From Hymenopus coronatus (lineage: Eukaryota > Arthropoda > Insecta > Mantodea > Hymenopodidae): DNA of 64,000 nt. The first letter of the stretch is position 1, and each line of letters opens with the position of its first letter. Positions 34,690-45,345 of this stretch are shown piece after piece. Below the pieces are notes generated by a model. It made no database searches, was not told where the DNA came from, and worked only from the letters and a program-made list of their open reading frames with translations. The stretch is taken from positions 28,820,501 to 28,884,500 of the forward strand of contig CM060895.1 of the NCBI GenBank assembly GCA_030762935.1, given 5' to 3'. A program made the translations under genes and the position numbers.

Positions 34690-35255
34690 CTCAGTAAAAA
34701 TAATTTCAGTTTAGTATTATTTCACTCATATAAGTAGCCATCATGTCCGCAAAAAGAATCTGTGCAGATGACGAGGAGGGTTTCGGAAAACTGATACAAA
34801 GTGTATTATAGAGTGACAGTGAAAGTGCTGATTATTCTGAATATGAAACAGAGTGTGGAGAAGGTTCTGCTGACAGTGATAATGAATTGAGTGCAGAAAG
34901 CAGCCAGGAAAATTATTATGAAAACAATAATGATGTGCCAATCCCTTCAAAACTAGTTCGTAAGATGATGCAGAAAACACAGTGTTACTGGAATTGGACT
35001 ACAACTGATAATAAACCCATTGTATGATCTTTTACTGCAAATAGTGGTGTTTGTAAAGACTTATTGAACAACTGGTGAGTTTATGCTTTTAATATAACGC
35101 CTGCAAATTTTCAGCAAAAAATATTTATTGGTTGATTTAAATGCTTTTATAAACATTAAGCTGTTACCACCCTACAGTAGGGTATTTAAATCTGATTTCT
35201 TGGCTAATTGCATGGGCATTTAAATATGATGCGATTGGGTTAACACAACATATAT
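34690..35255 (+). mobile_element. piggyBac-like remnant, internally deleted
   Basis: From 34743 a piggyBac-type transposase N-terminus is readable: an acidic Ser-rich stretch (SDSESADYSEYETECGE) then YWNWTT and FTANSGVCKD. Stops occur at 34809 and near 35026. The right end reads gcgattGGGttaa (35235-35248), ending in the TTAA expected for piggyBac. The left end is missing, and the catalytic domain is deleted. Confidence 0.6.
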
Positions 35256-36768
35256 GTTCCACATGTTTACCTGGACATCATTTAGATCAAGCCAGATAGA
35301 ACCTTTACTCTTATTTGGATGTTTTTAACTACAACGAGCGTGACTCTGAGAATTTATTTAGTCAAACATCTCACAGAGACAATTCTTGATGCTGCTAAGC
35401 AGTCTAATCTGTTATAAATGTAAAAAGAAGCTAGTAGCAGTGAATTAATACAAATATTAATATAATAATTAATAGTTGTAACAAATCTTCACTTTATCTT
35501 TTGGAATTCTTGGAGTAGTTTTGCAATAAATGTATCTATTGCATCCTCAACATTAATTTCCTTTTAGTCTCAGTTTTGGTCTGGTTTTTGATGTTGTTTA
35601 CTTACATTGTTATAGTTACTGCTACTAGGTGGATTGTGTACTAATGCATTGCTAATTACTGGAATCAAAACAAATTTGGTGAGAGAGTCAATTGGAGGTA
35701 TATTAAAATTCATTGCATACTTTTTATACTTTAATATAAATTAAGTATTGTCTGCTAATGATAAACTTGTTTCTTTCAATGGAACTGCTTTGTTAAGTTT
35801 TTTAAAAAAATGGTTAAGTTCTATAGAACTGAATGAAGATTTAATAAATGTTTTTGTTAACCTTACTAATCTTTGTTTGGATCAGAATTTTTTCAGCTTT
35901 AATGACAAATTATATCAACAAATTTCTGGTTTAGCAATGGGTAGTCCACTTTCACCTTTTCTTGCTGATCTTTTCATGAGCTATTTTGAAATACAGGTCA
36001 CTAAAGCATTCCCTCTAATTTTTAAAATTGGTATAGATATGTAGATGATATATTTGCTATTGTTCCTAATAAACATGTAAATGATGCTTTAAAACTTTTA
36101 AATTTACAAGATAAGGCTATAAAATTCACATTAGAAACTGAAAGTGATGGCTATCTCCCTTTCCTGGATTTAAAAATAATAAAAAAATGATAAATAATAA
36201 AAAAAAGACGACAAATTGAATTTTGGAAAACACAGAAAACAAACCCACGGTGATAATTATATAAAAATGGCTTTAATCCATTTTCACATAAATTTGTTGT
36301 TTTTAATAGTTTAATTTATAGGTTAATTAATTTACCCCTTAATGAAGATGAATTCTATAAAGTATATAAACACATTATCAACACTGCTTTAATTAATGAT
36401 TTTAATACTGATTTTATAAATAACAAAATTAAAAAGTTTAAATATCAAAACACTATTAAAGATATTTCTACACTTAAGAAAATAAAAGATAATTACATTT
36501 TTAAAAAAAATTTACTTATCACCCTTGGGCAAATAAAACATTCAAAAATATTTTCAAAGAACATGGCATAATATTGGTTCCTCAAAATAAATACAGTATA
36601 AAAAATATTTAGGCTTTTCTAAAAAGGATGAAATTTCAAAAAATAAAGAATCTGGCATTTATCAATTAATTTGTTTAAATTGTGACCCTGTTTATATTGG
36701 TAAGACTAAACGTCATTGGAAACCAGAGTAAAAAAACACTTTAGGAATATTAAATACAAACAAAGTAA

Positions 36769-37849
36769 CACACACACACGCACACGCGCGCAACGCACTC
36801 ACACACATTGCAATCTGTAGATCCTATTATCAGCTAAGACTCAAAGCCCAAACCCTAGGATGTAGATCATGTCAACAATTACATTTATTCAATATTTATT
36901 AATACATTTATTTACAAACTATGACTGTGACAATGAATTTTCAGGGGTGTCAGTTTTGTATAATTTTCAATTTCATGTCTGTTTCCAAAAGTCTACCTTT
37001 ACACTTGCATTCTTAGAATATTCATGTTTATTATATTTACAATGTTACATTATTACCAGTATTTTTTGATTGAATGAAATCCTCCTCTGTATAGAAGGTG
37101 TGAGTAATAAAGTATCTTTTTAATTCTGATCTAAACTTGTTTTTGTTCATTTGCAATTATTTTATAGAAGAGGGAAGTGAATTAAACAAAACTATTCCCT
37201 TTTTGGAATAACTCTAAATTATTTGTGGGTCTATGAAAGTCCTGCCTATGTCTTGTCTCATCTGTATTTTTTGTAAACGTTTCTGGGTTATTTATTACAA
37301 ATGACAATATGGCTAGAATATATTCACAGGCTAATGGTAAAATTCCAAACATTTTGAAGAGTGGCTTGCAGTGAGTTGATTGTCTTTCCCCTGCCATTAT
37401 TCTTATTACCTTTTTTTGCATAATGAATACTTTTTTAGCATTTACTGAATTTCCCCAAAATATTATTCCATAGGTCATCAATGAATGAAAATATGCATAA
37501 TAAGCTGTTTTTAGTATGCTCTTATTTATAAGCTAAATTAAAGATTGGATTGCAAAACATGCAGAGCTCAGTTGCGGTAAGATATAATCAATATAGTGTT
37601 TCCAATTCATGTTACGATCAATCATAAAGACCTAGGAATTTTGTATTACAGGCTTCTGTAATCTGGTTATTTTTATATTCCATCCTTAGGTCTGCCATGT
37701 TTTTATGCTTTGTGCAAAAATTAATGTAGTTAGTTTATATGGATTTTATTACTTTCAAACCTATCATTTAGTGTTTTGAAAATGTTATTAGATGAATCTG
37801 GGAACTGACTGATATTGTGTTCTTTAATTATAATACTTGTGTCATCAGC
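36769..37849 (-). mobile_element. Jockey-superfamily LINE fragment (copy 2) inside PLE 4
   Basis: It is the same family as 4024-5600. It has a CA-rich 3' end (36769-36806), a 3' UTR, a C-terminal block with NAKKVFIMQKKVIRIMAGER (37182-37481) and, at its 5'-truncated end (about 37838-37849), the palm C Asp codons (ADDTSIIIKEHN). PLE coding sequence stops just before it and resumes just after, so the LINE is the later arrival. Confidence 0.85.
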
Positions 37850-38130
37850 TGTGGCAGAACTTTTTTGGAAATTTAATCATGAAATAAATCCAGATGTTAA
37901 ATTATTAAAACACTTAAATGGACCCATAGATTTAATGGTTTGGGAGAAAATATTTATATTAAGGTATAAAAATTATGCAGTGGTTTTAATATACCTCCAA
38001 TTGACTCTCTCACCAAATTTGTTTTGATTCCAATAGTTAGCAAAGCATTAGTACACAATCCACCTAGTAGCAGTAACCATAACAATGTAAATAAGCAACA
38101 TCAAAAACCAGACCAAAACTGAGACCAAAA

Positions 38131-38189
38131 GGAAATTAATGCTGACGATGCAATAGATACATTTATTGTGAAACTAGTCCAAGGATTCC
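38131..38189 (+). ncRNA. hammerhead ribozyme with intact core in PLE 4
   Basis: Plus strand: core CUGACGA (38142-38148, matching CUGANGA), one extra U, 6-bp stem II (38150-38155 with 38164-38169, 8-base loop), GAAAC (38170-38174), 2-base loop, GUC (38177-38179). Stem I has two pairs next to the core, an internal loop and a distal GGAA/UUCC helix. Predicted cleavage is after C38179. The inverted copy at the element start (about 35511-35570, minus) has core changes. Confidence 0.75.
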
Positions 38190-38295
38190 AAAAGATAAGT
38201 GAAGATTTGTTACAACTATTAATTATGTTAATAGTCAAATCTGTGGTTGACTGCTCAATTCTGCCTTTGATTTCTTTTACCATAGTGGGTGATGA

Positions 38296-39560
38296 ATGCC
38301 AGAATGCCATTTGCACTTGCAGGCGTGCTCTCAGGTTTTGCAGCATCACCTAACACTAGATAACCTGATACAGTATAAGAAGATGCGTACCAAATCTAGA
38401 CAACTTATTAAAGATAGCAAAAAGACATTATGGAGCAAGTTTGTAGCTTTGTTTAGTAGACATACACCTTCCAATATCACATGGGATAAGTTAAGACATG
38501 TGGCCAGAAAATTGACTTATATGCCCATTACTGGTCTTAAAACAGCTGTAGGAGCTGTTGATAAGCCTGACATGGCTAACACTTTTGGCAGTGCTTTTGC
38601 TGAAGTGTTTAGCTCAGACAATTGTTTTCCTGAGTTTCTTCCAATTAAGGCTCAGGTGGAATCTCAAGGTATCTTCTTTCATTCTGGAAAGGTTGAAGAT
38701 TACAATCACCTTTTCATCATGACAGAATTAAATTCTGTAATAAAATTTTATCTTTGCACAACTCTACCCAGGTCCAGATGGAATCCATGTCCAAAAGTTG
38801 CTACATCTCTCTACTGAAGGCAAGGCTTACCTGCTCAAGGTCTATAATTGTGTTCGAGATGAAGCCAATTTTTCAGGAAAGTGGTGGGAGGCAACCATCA
38901 TACAGTTGCATTTACAAGGTGATGGAACACATGATCAATGGACGGTTGGTATAATGGCTGGGAACTCACAACCTACTGACCAACACCAAGAGTTTTTGAT
39001 GACATCGTTCATTACTTGACCACCTTGTATTGATATTGACACAGATCATGAACAGATTCATGAAGAAATGTCTGATCATAGAACATTTTTTGACATTGAG
39101 AAGTCTTATGATAGATGTTGGCAAGTAGGGATATTTGGTTCCCTACACAACTAGAATATATGTGGATATCAATTGCTGCTCATTCAGGGGTTTATGAGGG
39201 ATCATATTTTATGAGTAAGGGTTGGCCATTTTTTCAATAGTTGTTTAGGAGAATGGGGTACCATAGGGATTGGTACCAAGTGTCACACTGTTTGCTGTAG
39301 CAATTAGTTCTTTCTCAAAATTCTATTTCACAGGTGTATTGTCCTACTTGTTTGCAGACTACTTGCCATGTATTGTACTTCTCCCCTAATGACATTTTTG
39401 GAACACTGTCTGCAACAGTGTTTAGACAAATTTTTAAGATTAGATTTCAAAAAATGGCTTTTGTTTCTCAGCCAAGAAAACACCCTACATTAACTTCTGG
39501 CTCCATAGGAGGCAATTACCACCATTGCTTCAGTGTGGTCCAGATTTATTACTATTCACA
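38296..39560 (+). pseudogene. LINE inter-domain region and reverse transcriptase
   Basis: Open from 38296 to 38817: YKKMRTKSRQLIKDSKKTLW then a long linker with HTPSNITWDKLRH, typical between endonuclease and RT in RNase-H LINEs. Downstream, in other frames, come a GPDGIH-like block near 38765, KWWEATI, 'FDIEKSYDRCWQVGIF' (palm A, 39085) and 'EWGTIGIGTKC' (decayed palm B). Several stops are present. Confidence 0.75.
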
Positions 39561-40436
39561 GTAAATATATATGTGTGTGTGTGTTTGCATTACTATATCT
39601 TGTGTTTATATTTCATAGAAAACTTTGTTATCACATGTAGCACAGCTGAAGGCCTCTGAATACTTTACAGATAATCAGGGTAATCTTGGGGAATGGGTCA
39701 GACAGTCTTGCTGATTCTTTATTGTGCACTGATCCAATCCAAGTTAGATAATGGATGTATTGTTTATTCTTCAGCATGACTATCTATGCTGAGAAGACTA
39801 GACACTGTCGATAATTGGGAAATCTGTGCGACTGTTGGGAGCATTTCCAACAGCCCAGTTACCAGTCTTTATGCCAAATTGGCAGAACCCCCTCTGCAAT
39901 GTATACATTATGTTCTATTAGCAAATTATTGCTGTGGGCTTAAGTGTATGCATATGTATGCAATGTTTACTTCTTTTTTCTATCAAGCTGAATGAGTGTT
40001 CCAGAAATTCATCGCTAAGATTAAGACCCATAGTTTTTGTTTCCAAGAGCTGCTTAGGATGCATGATATTGCAATGCCTAGCATGTCTCTTAAGAGGGAG
40101 AGGGTACTCACACCTTGGTTACGTGCAACATCCCTTGTGGATCTAAAGATAACAGCATACCAGAAGTCTACGATGCCTGTGTCTCATTTCCCTACATGTT
40201 TTCTAGAATTTATCTCAAACTACAGTGATCAAATTTGTATATACCTACAATAAGGAAGGTAAGTGCAGCGATGGTGTTAGATGTGTCTTTGTTTATGAAT
40301 GGTGATGATGATGCCTCACACCCTTGCACACAGGCTCCTAGAACGTACTGCCTCATAGGCAGGACTTCAATCAAGTGTGATGGTCCAAATAAATTGGACC
40401 ACATCCCTAATGTCTGCCTTTCCTATATCCCTGGGA

Positions 40437-41126
40437 AGGCAGGTAGCACAAATAGAGCTGGGTAGAGTGGCAAGTAAGGGAAAGATTATGGAAAGGGCAT
40501 TGAAATTTTGGCATAGGATATTGAAATTGGAAGAAAGGAATTTGTTAAAACAGTGTTTAGTATATCAAGAGAAAAGTTTAAAGAACAAGGGATGGGTAGA
40601 CTGTCTTCGAAATAACCTGGAAAGTAGTGGGTTAGGGGAAATGTGGAGAAGAAGAGAAAATAATGTGAATAACTTCTGGAAGTTGGCAAGGAAAAGATTT
40701 GAGGATATAGAAATACAAAAAATATTTAGTGAAATAACTGAAAAGAGATCTTTAGTTTTCTATATACCAATGAAAGTCTCATGGGGAAGGGAAAAGTACA
40801 TTGATGTGACAAATAAAGAGGAGCGAGAAGGTATTGCATGGCTGAAAGCAGGAGTATGGAGATTAAAAGGTCTAAGGAAAGGTATTCCACAAAATCAATG
40901 TCCTATATGTGGCGGAAATGAAGATATAGAACACATTTTATTTAAATGTAAAGGAACTGAAATTTGGAGAAAAAAGTATATTAATAAGAAATGGTTTAAA
41001 ATAGATAGAAATGTAGTAGTAGTTGAAATGTTTCAAAAAGATAGTAAGAAGATTGGACAATTCTTATGCAAAGTGAAAAATAAATGGATATGGACAGTAA
41101 ATAGACAAAATGGTGTAATAAACTAG
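40437..41126 (+). CDS. LINE ORF2 C-terminal end, open but truncated
   Basis: An uninterrupted frame covers the C-terminal part of a LINE polymerase: FWHRILKLEERNLLKQC, GIAWLKAGVWRLKGLRKG and a CPICGGNEDIEHILFKC zinc-like cluster (C-X2-C-X7-H-X4-C), ending VNRQNGVIN. The RT itself was never copied, so the piece has no enzymatic role. The frame happens to be open a further 60 bases upstream into flanking DNA. Confidence 0.8.
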   Translation, partial: RQVAQIELGRVASKGKIMERALKFWHRILKLEERNLLKQCLVYQEKSLKNKGWVDCLRNNLESSGLGEMWRRRENNVNNFWKLARKRFEDIEIQKIFSEITEKRSLVFYIPMKVSWGREKYIDVTNKEEREGIAWLKAGVWRLKGLRKGIPQNQCPICGGNEDIEHILFKCKGTEIWRKKYINKKWFKIDRNVVVVEMFQKDSKKIGQFLCKVKNKWIWTVNRQNGVIN

Positions 41127-41238
41127 AATTAATAAACTATTGTAAAATATGAGTATGACCGGTAAAGAGCCAGGGCTGAACACCGATCATATTCACCTGT
41201 ATAATGCTTAGCATAAATAAATAAATAAATAAATAAAA
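40437..41238 (+). mobile_element. 5'-truncated LINE with (TAAA)n tail and 12-bp duplication
   Basis: The 3' end of a LINE lies on the + strand with a TAAA-repeat tail (41217-41238). It is flanked by the 12-bp duplication atatccctggga (40425-40436 and 41239-41250), a textbook target-primed insertion. The clade is uncertain. It is one of the youngest insertions here, because its reading frame is unbroken. Confidence 0.88.
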
Positions 41239-41652
41239 ATATCCCTGGGATCCAAAATGAAGGAAATTAATTACGCATCTGTGAAAAGTGATTGCCATGT
41301 ATTCACATAAATTGTGGTCAGAGGTTTTAAAATATATTCCACATTTTGTGCATATGAGTTCCTTAATTAGCCCCACTATGCAAAAGTATCTTTTCAGAGT
41401 GTTGTGCTCAGTGAGGTAGGTAACAATCAATCTCAGCCTGGTCCTAGTTAGGTTCAAAAGAGCCAGACTTAGTTTGTCACCCAGCCCAGGAATAAAATCA
41501 AGGGCCTGTCTGTGTTATTTTTCTTTTTTCAAATCTCAAGATGAGCCCTAACTGGAAGCTGGGTTATCTCATACTTGATGCTTCTGTGTAACATGCCATA
41601 AAAGCGATAAATGCAAGATCTGCTCCCCATTTAGCCAAACATGTGTGCCATC

Positions 41653-42993
41653 CAGTGGCGTAGCGAAATAAAAAAATGGGAACGCTATAGTTTAAATGTC
41701 CTACTGCTGGAAATAAAAGGTGGAGGTGGGCAGTTGCACATTTTATTGAATATTGCACCTATAAATTAGGTTTGAGATTGACAATGAAAACAACAGATAA
41801 TAATATTAATATAATGGTTACGTTGAAAACAATAGCACTCACCTTAACTGACCTATACACCAAATCCATCCGTTGGTTCCTCTAGATTGCAAACGTGTCA
41901 ATTACATTCTCAATAAAGGCGGCATCAGAATACACTTCTCCCAACAGCTTTTTTTTCTAAAACTAAAATGCTTATGTTGCACAAATGGTGATTGGTCATT
42001 GAGCTTCTTAAGTATGTTTTAATTCTTGTGAGTGTACTCATTGATCTCTCACTACGTGTTGTTGTAGCAGGATATGTTACAACTAAACGCAATAGCTTAG
42101 TCACCTCCTCATACACTGAGTCTAAGCCATTTACAACTAAATACTTCAGTAGATTTTGTGACAGATGCTTTTAATCATCTGCATAAATATTGAAGAGCTC
42201 ATTTTCAAGCTGGTCTGCATTAAAATAACCAGGATACTGGTTTATTAATTTAGAAATTTTTGTCTGAGGAAATTCTTTTGATTTTATTTTTTCTTCATTC
42301 AGTAATTTTATAAACTCGGGGTGTGGAAAATCTTCAAATCTGGATTTCATTTGAAGAACTTGGCAGTCAATGATTTCATATGTCAGTACTTTCAATCTAG
42401 CCTTTCGAGAGTCACTGAAACTTATATATCTATTTATTCAAATGGATACTATTTTGCACACACTCTTCAATGAAAGCCTGGCATTCTTAGGTATTGTATA
42501 TTTCATTATGGCAAGCATTTATATTTAGCAGTGACTGCAGAACACATACTACAATTTTATTCACAAAGAAACACAATTGACATTACCTCAACAGCACTCC
42601 GTATGCAGAAAATGCCAGGGTACACGGCTGAACACTAGCGTATGCATATATGGTATGTGAGAGGTTTGCGGAAGCAAGAGGGGTAACCAGTTGGAAAGTC
42701 AGGAGTGTGTGTGGAGGTCCTGCTAGCCACATCACTTACAGACAGTAAACGCTAACTTGCCTCAGCGTATGTTGCTATTTTCGAAGGGATAGATTGGCTT
42801 ATAAATCTTGTGTTTGCTAGTTAGGCTTATTACAGCTGCTCAACAGCTGCGATAAAAATTACTACTAAGTGATTGCATACTATAATTGTCTTCCTTTAAA
42901 GTTGTTAGAAAACAAAATAAATATAAAACAATTAAACACACAAAAATAAAGGGAACGCTCAGTGTACTAGCATCCCCTAAAGTGACACCCCTG
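41653..42993 (-). mobile_element. hAT DNA transposon with 8-bp duplication
   Basis: Left end CAGTGGCGTAGCG, right end (other strand) CAGGGGTGTCACT; both fit hAT terminal repeats. The 8-bp duplication gtgccatc lies at 41645-41652 and 42994-43001, exactly the hAT size. The element is 1.34 kb, too short for a full transposase. Two older relics are at 14600-15105 and 18841-19325. Confidence 0.93.
41925..42395 (-). pseudogene. hAT transposase C-terminal remnant
   Basis: The minus strand shows an upstream piece (42171-42395; PHPEFIKLLNEEKIKSKEF) and the hAT dimerisation block (41925-42116; LLRLVVTYPATTTRSERSM, IKTYLRSSMTNHHLCNISIL). The BED finger and RNase-H-like core are missing, so the element is non-autonomous. 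Confidence 0.8.
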
Positions 42994-43740
42994 GTGCCAT
43001 CTCATTAGTCTGATGCCCACATGTCCCAGAACCCAGACTAGGGTATCCTGTCAGCAATCACAAAGTCTGTCCAATATCCTATGGCAGTCTCATACCAATT
43101 AGTCAGTTGTTTTAAGTAACTGCCATAAAGGGTTATCAAAGCTGATATGAATATTGACTCTTCTGCTAGTATGTTTGAAATATGCATGACACAGGCTAAA
43201 ATGTCATATATTTCAGCCTAGAACACAATAGCAAACCTTCCAAGGGAATTGCAGACTGGTTCCAGGGCCCCAGGCCACAGCTCCTGTCTTGCCCCCAAAA
43301 TGCAAGCTGTAAAGTGTATTGTGCATGGCTCACTGCCTTCAGAGGAAACCTGGTCTCTAGGTCTCATTCCTTCTTGGTTGGACACACACTGGGCTTAGAT
43401 TATATTTGGCTCCTGTCAAATCTCCTGCCATTAGGAAGATAGAACACCTTTCCTGAAATCTACTCAGAATCAGTGAGTGTCCTTTATGAGGTAGTTAGAA
43501 ACTCCACTCCCCAATTGTCCAGAGGCAGAGCACACCTACCAATACAACCTCCTTCACAAACAAATGCAGAGGAGGAAGGTCTACCAAAATCTATAAGGTA
43601 GACTGTGGGATGTTCTTCATCATCACAGTTGTCATCATCCATGCCATCTCTGCAGCAAATCTAGCATAGTGGCCACTGTCTTCGTTTCTGAGTCAGGCCA
43701 CCAGATATCCATTACCATAGCCATCTGTCCATCCCTCCAG

Positions 43741-44190
43741 GGGCTTACTACAGTAGGTAAGGTTTTAGCTTATCTGGGGTCCCAAGCCAAGTTTGACTCC
43801 CTCATTGTGAATTCCTCCGAGTGGTGAGGGAGTCAGCAGAAATGTCCACCCTTCTGTAGTCCGAGTGTGGAGACCCATATCGGTGGGAAGGGATATCCTG
43901 GTTGTTTTAGGGTTGTATATCTGACCCTGGGCCTTATGTCCTTGCAGTGATCAGGAAGGGTGCATAACTTAATACATATACCACTTTGGTTTCTGCTTCA
44001 CCTAAATGGGAGGCTAGGGACTAACCCACTCCTAGTCAATTGGTCAGGACTAGGTACTGTAACAAACTTTAGGATAAGGAGATGGCTAGCCCACTATATC
44101 CCCTGTGTAAGCCGTATCACCCCATTGGGGTGACTGCTTGTTGGGCTCTGAGGTGGGTGGAGAGCACTGGGGGATAGTACAGGTACATAC
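43741..44190 (+). mobile_element. LINE 5' UTR fragment of the L-RH type
   Basis: It matches 32565-32985 by eye: 'ggcttactacagtaggta', 'gtggtgagggagtc', 'gtgatcaggaagggtgcataac', 'actttggtttctgcttcacctaaatgggagg' and the GGGCTC close. No coding part follows. It is a free-standing 5' fragment next to the 5'-truncated end of the minus-strand LINE. Confidence 0.65.
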
Positions 44191-44450
44191 ATATCAGAAA
44201 CAACTAAAGAATTGTCCAAGATAGAACCATAGGGGATGCCCAGTTTCCAGGTTCATTGATGGCCAACATAAAGGGTATAATGGACACGTAAATACATAGA
44301 GTTTGTCCAATTCCAAGAAAACATTTCCAAAGTAACAAGGTGTCTAAAATACAGGGATTCCAAATATAGAGTGTTTATTGTTTAAATATTAACATTTTTC
44401 GACTTCATTGGCCATGTGGGCTTAAAATTTAAGGAATATCATTTCAAACC
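44191..44450. other. unassigned stretch
   Basis: Nothing recognised. Confidence 0.3.
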
Positions 44451-45164
44451 AAAAAAATCTGATGTGCTCCATTCACATGACTTTCTCTATGGCCCTGTAA
44501 AAAATTATTGTTAATAAGCTTATGCTTCAATTTACTTCATGCTAATAGAGAAAAAATAGGAAAAATAGTCTTATTGCTTGCTTCCTTATAAGTAGAAGTG
44601 AAGTAAGGCAGTACCATAGGTTAAAGTGGTATTCAAAAGCTGGTTGTTATGTGACTGAAGTTCCTTTGCTTGTATGGATAGGAGTTGATAAATTCCTGTA
44701 TGAGAAAAGTATGTTTTTTAAAGCTGAAACCAAAAACAAGTAATATCTCAAACAATCAACCCCACAAAAAACAGCATAAATTTTGTGTGTATATAACATA
44801 AATTTTGTGTTTTAATGTGCTCTATATTTTTTGTGTGGAAAGTTTTTGTCCATCCCTTACGGTTTAGCAGTTATGCAAAATTCTGTAAAATTCATCCAGA
44901 ATAAAGTAGTCTTCAGAGGCTATTCCCAGAACATTTAAGATATACATTGTATTTGTGAGGTAAATATCATAAATATTCAAATTTTTTAATCAAAATCGTT
45001 AGAGCCATTTTTGAGAAAATAAAACCTTTCGAAAAAAGTTCTACTTAAAGGTAGTTTGGGGTGGGGGATTTTTCTCAAAATCTTTGTGTCGCACCCCTGG
45101 AAGATACTGAACTTAAATACCAAGTTTGGTATTTTACCAACTTTTTGTTTTGAGTTATCGCGTT

Positions 45165-45196
<32 letters not shown>

Positions 45197-45345
45197 CACA
45201 GAGACCTTTTTCTGAAAATGCTTTTTTTTGTTACAGGGTATCCTAAAGCATATATTTCCAGTGAAATCTCGGTATCAAATTTTTGTGTGGAGTGCAATAC
45301 CTTCTCTATACACTATGTACATGGTACGTGTAAAGAAAGTAAAAA
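44451..45345 (-). repeat. element X copy D (reverse orientation)
   Basis: A full collinear copy on the minus strand. It begins with the T-run/'ctgatgtgctcc' end at 44451 and finishes with the CA tract (45163-45200) and a partly decayed palindrome (45300-45340). It is the only clear reverse-oriented copy relative to FASN. Confidence 0.88.

Larger units (their letters stand above)
35413..38233 (+). mobile_element. Penelope-like element (PLE 4) with inverted ends
   Basis: The + strand holds RT from the region before palm B (35748-36044, GLAMGSPLSPFLADLFM), palm C (RYVDDIFAI near 36035, after a frameshift), thumb and linker, GIY-YIG start (DPVYIGKTKRHW, 36690) and, after an interruption by a LINE, the C-terminal part (AVAELFWKFNHEINPD, 37845). 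About 290 bp at the start (35450-35744) is an inverted copy of the end (37946-38233). The flanks gtctaatctgt (35402) and gtcaaatctgt (38234) look like an 11-bp duplication. Confidence 0.85.
32565..40301 (+). mobile_element. RNase-H-type LINE (family L-RH), full-length relic with nested insertions
   Basis: The element starts with a 5' UTR-like block (32565-32985, also found at 43740-44190). The endonuclease (about 33800-34680) is followed by an inter-domain linker (35256-35410, then 38245-38700), RT (38700-39600) and RT C-terminus to the start of RNase H (39740-40301). It is interrupted by a SINE (33487-33680), a piggyBac remnant (about 34690-35255) and PLE 4 (35413-38233). At 40302 it is cut by an R1-like LINE on the other strand. 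Confidence 0.75.
40302..43740 (-). mobile_element. R1-like LINE with RNase H, holding two later insertions
   Basis: Minus strand: RNase H (43000-43330; ELWPGALEPVCNSLGRFAIV, then LVWVLGHVGI, matching the usual VPGH.GI) and the C-terminal region (41255-41640; NLTRTRLRLIVTYLTEHNTL and a Cys/His pair). The 3' UTR ends in an ATC-repeat tail at 40302. RT and the 5' half are poorly preserved or missing. It contains the hAT element (41653-42993) and a LINE fragment (40437-41238). Confidence 0.7.

Noticed and set aside
40377..40436. N-terminal 20 codons of the 249-codon LINE ORF
   Set aside because: They lie in the flanking DNA before the target-site duplication boundary, so they do not belong to the LINE protein.
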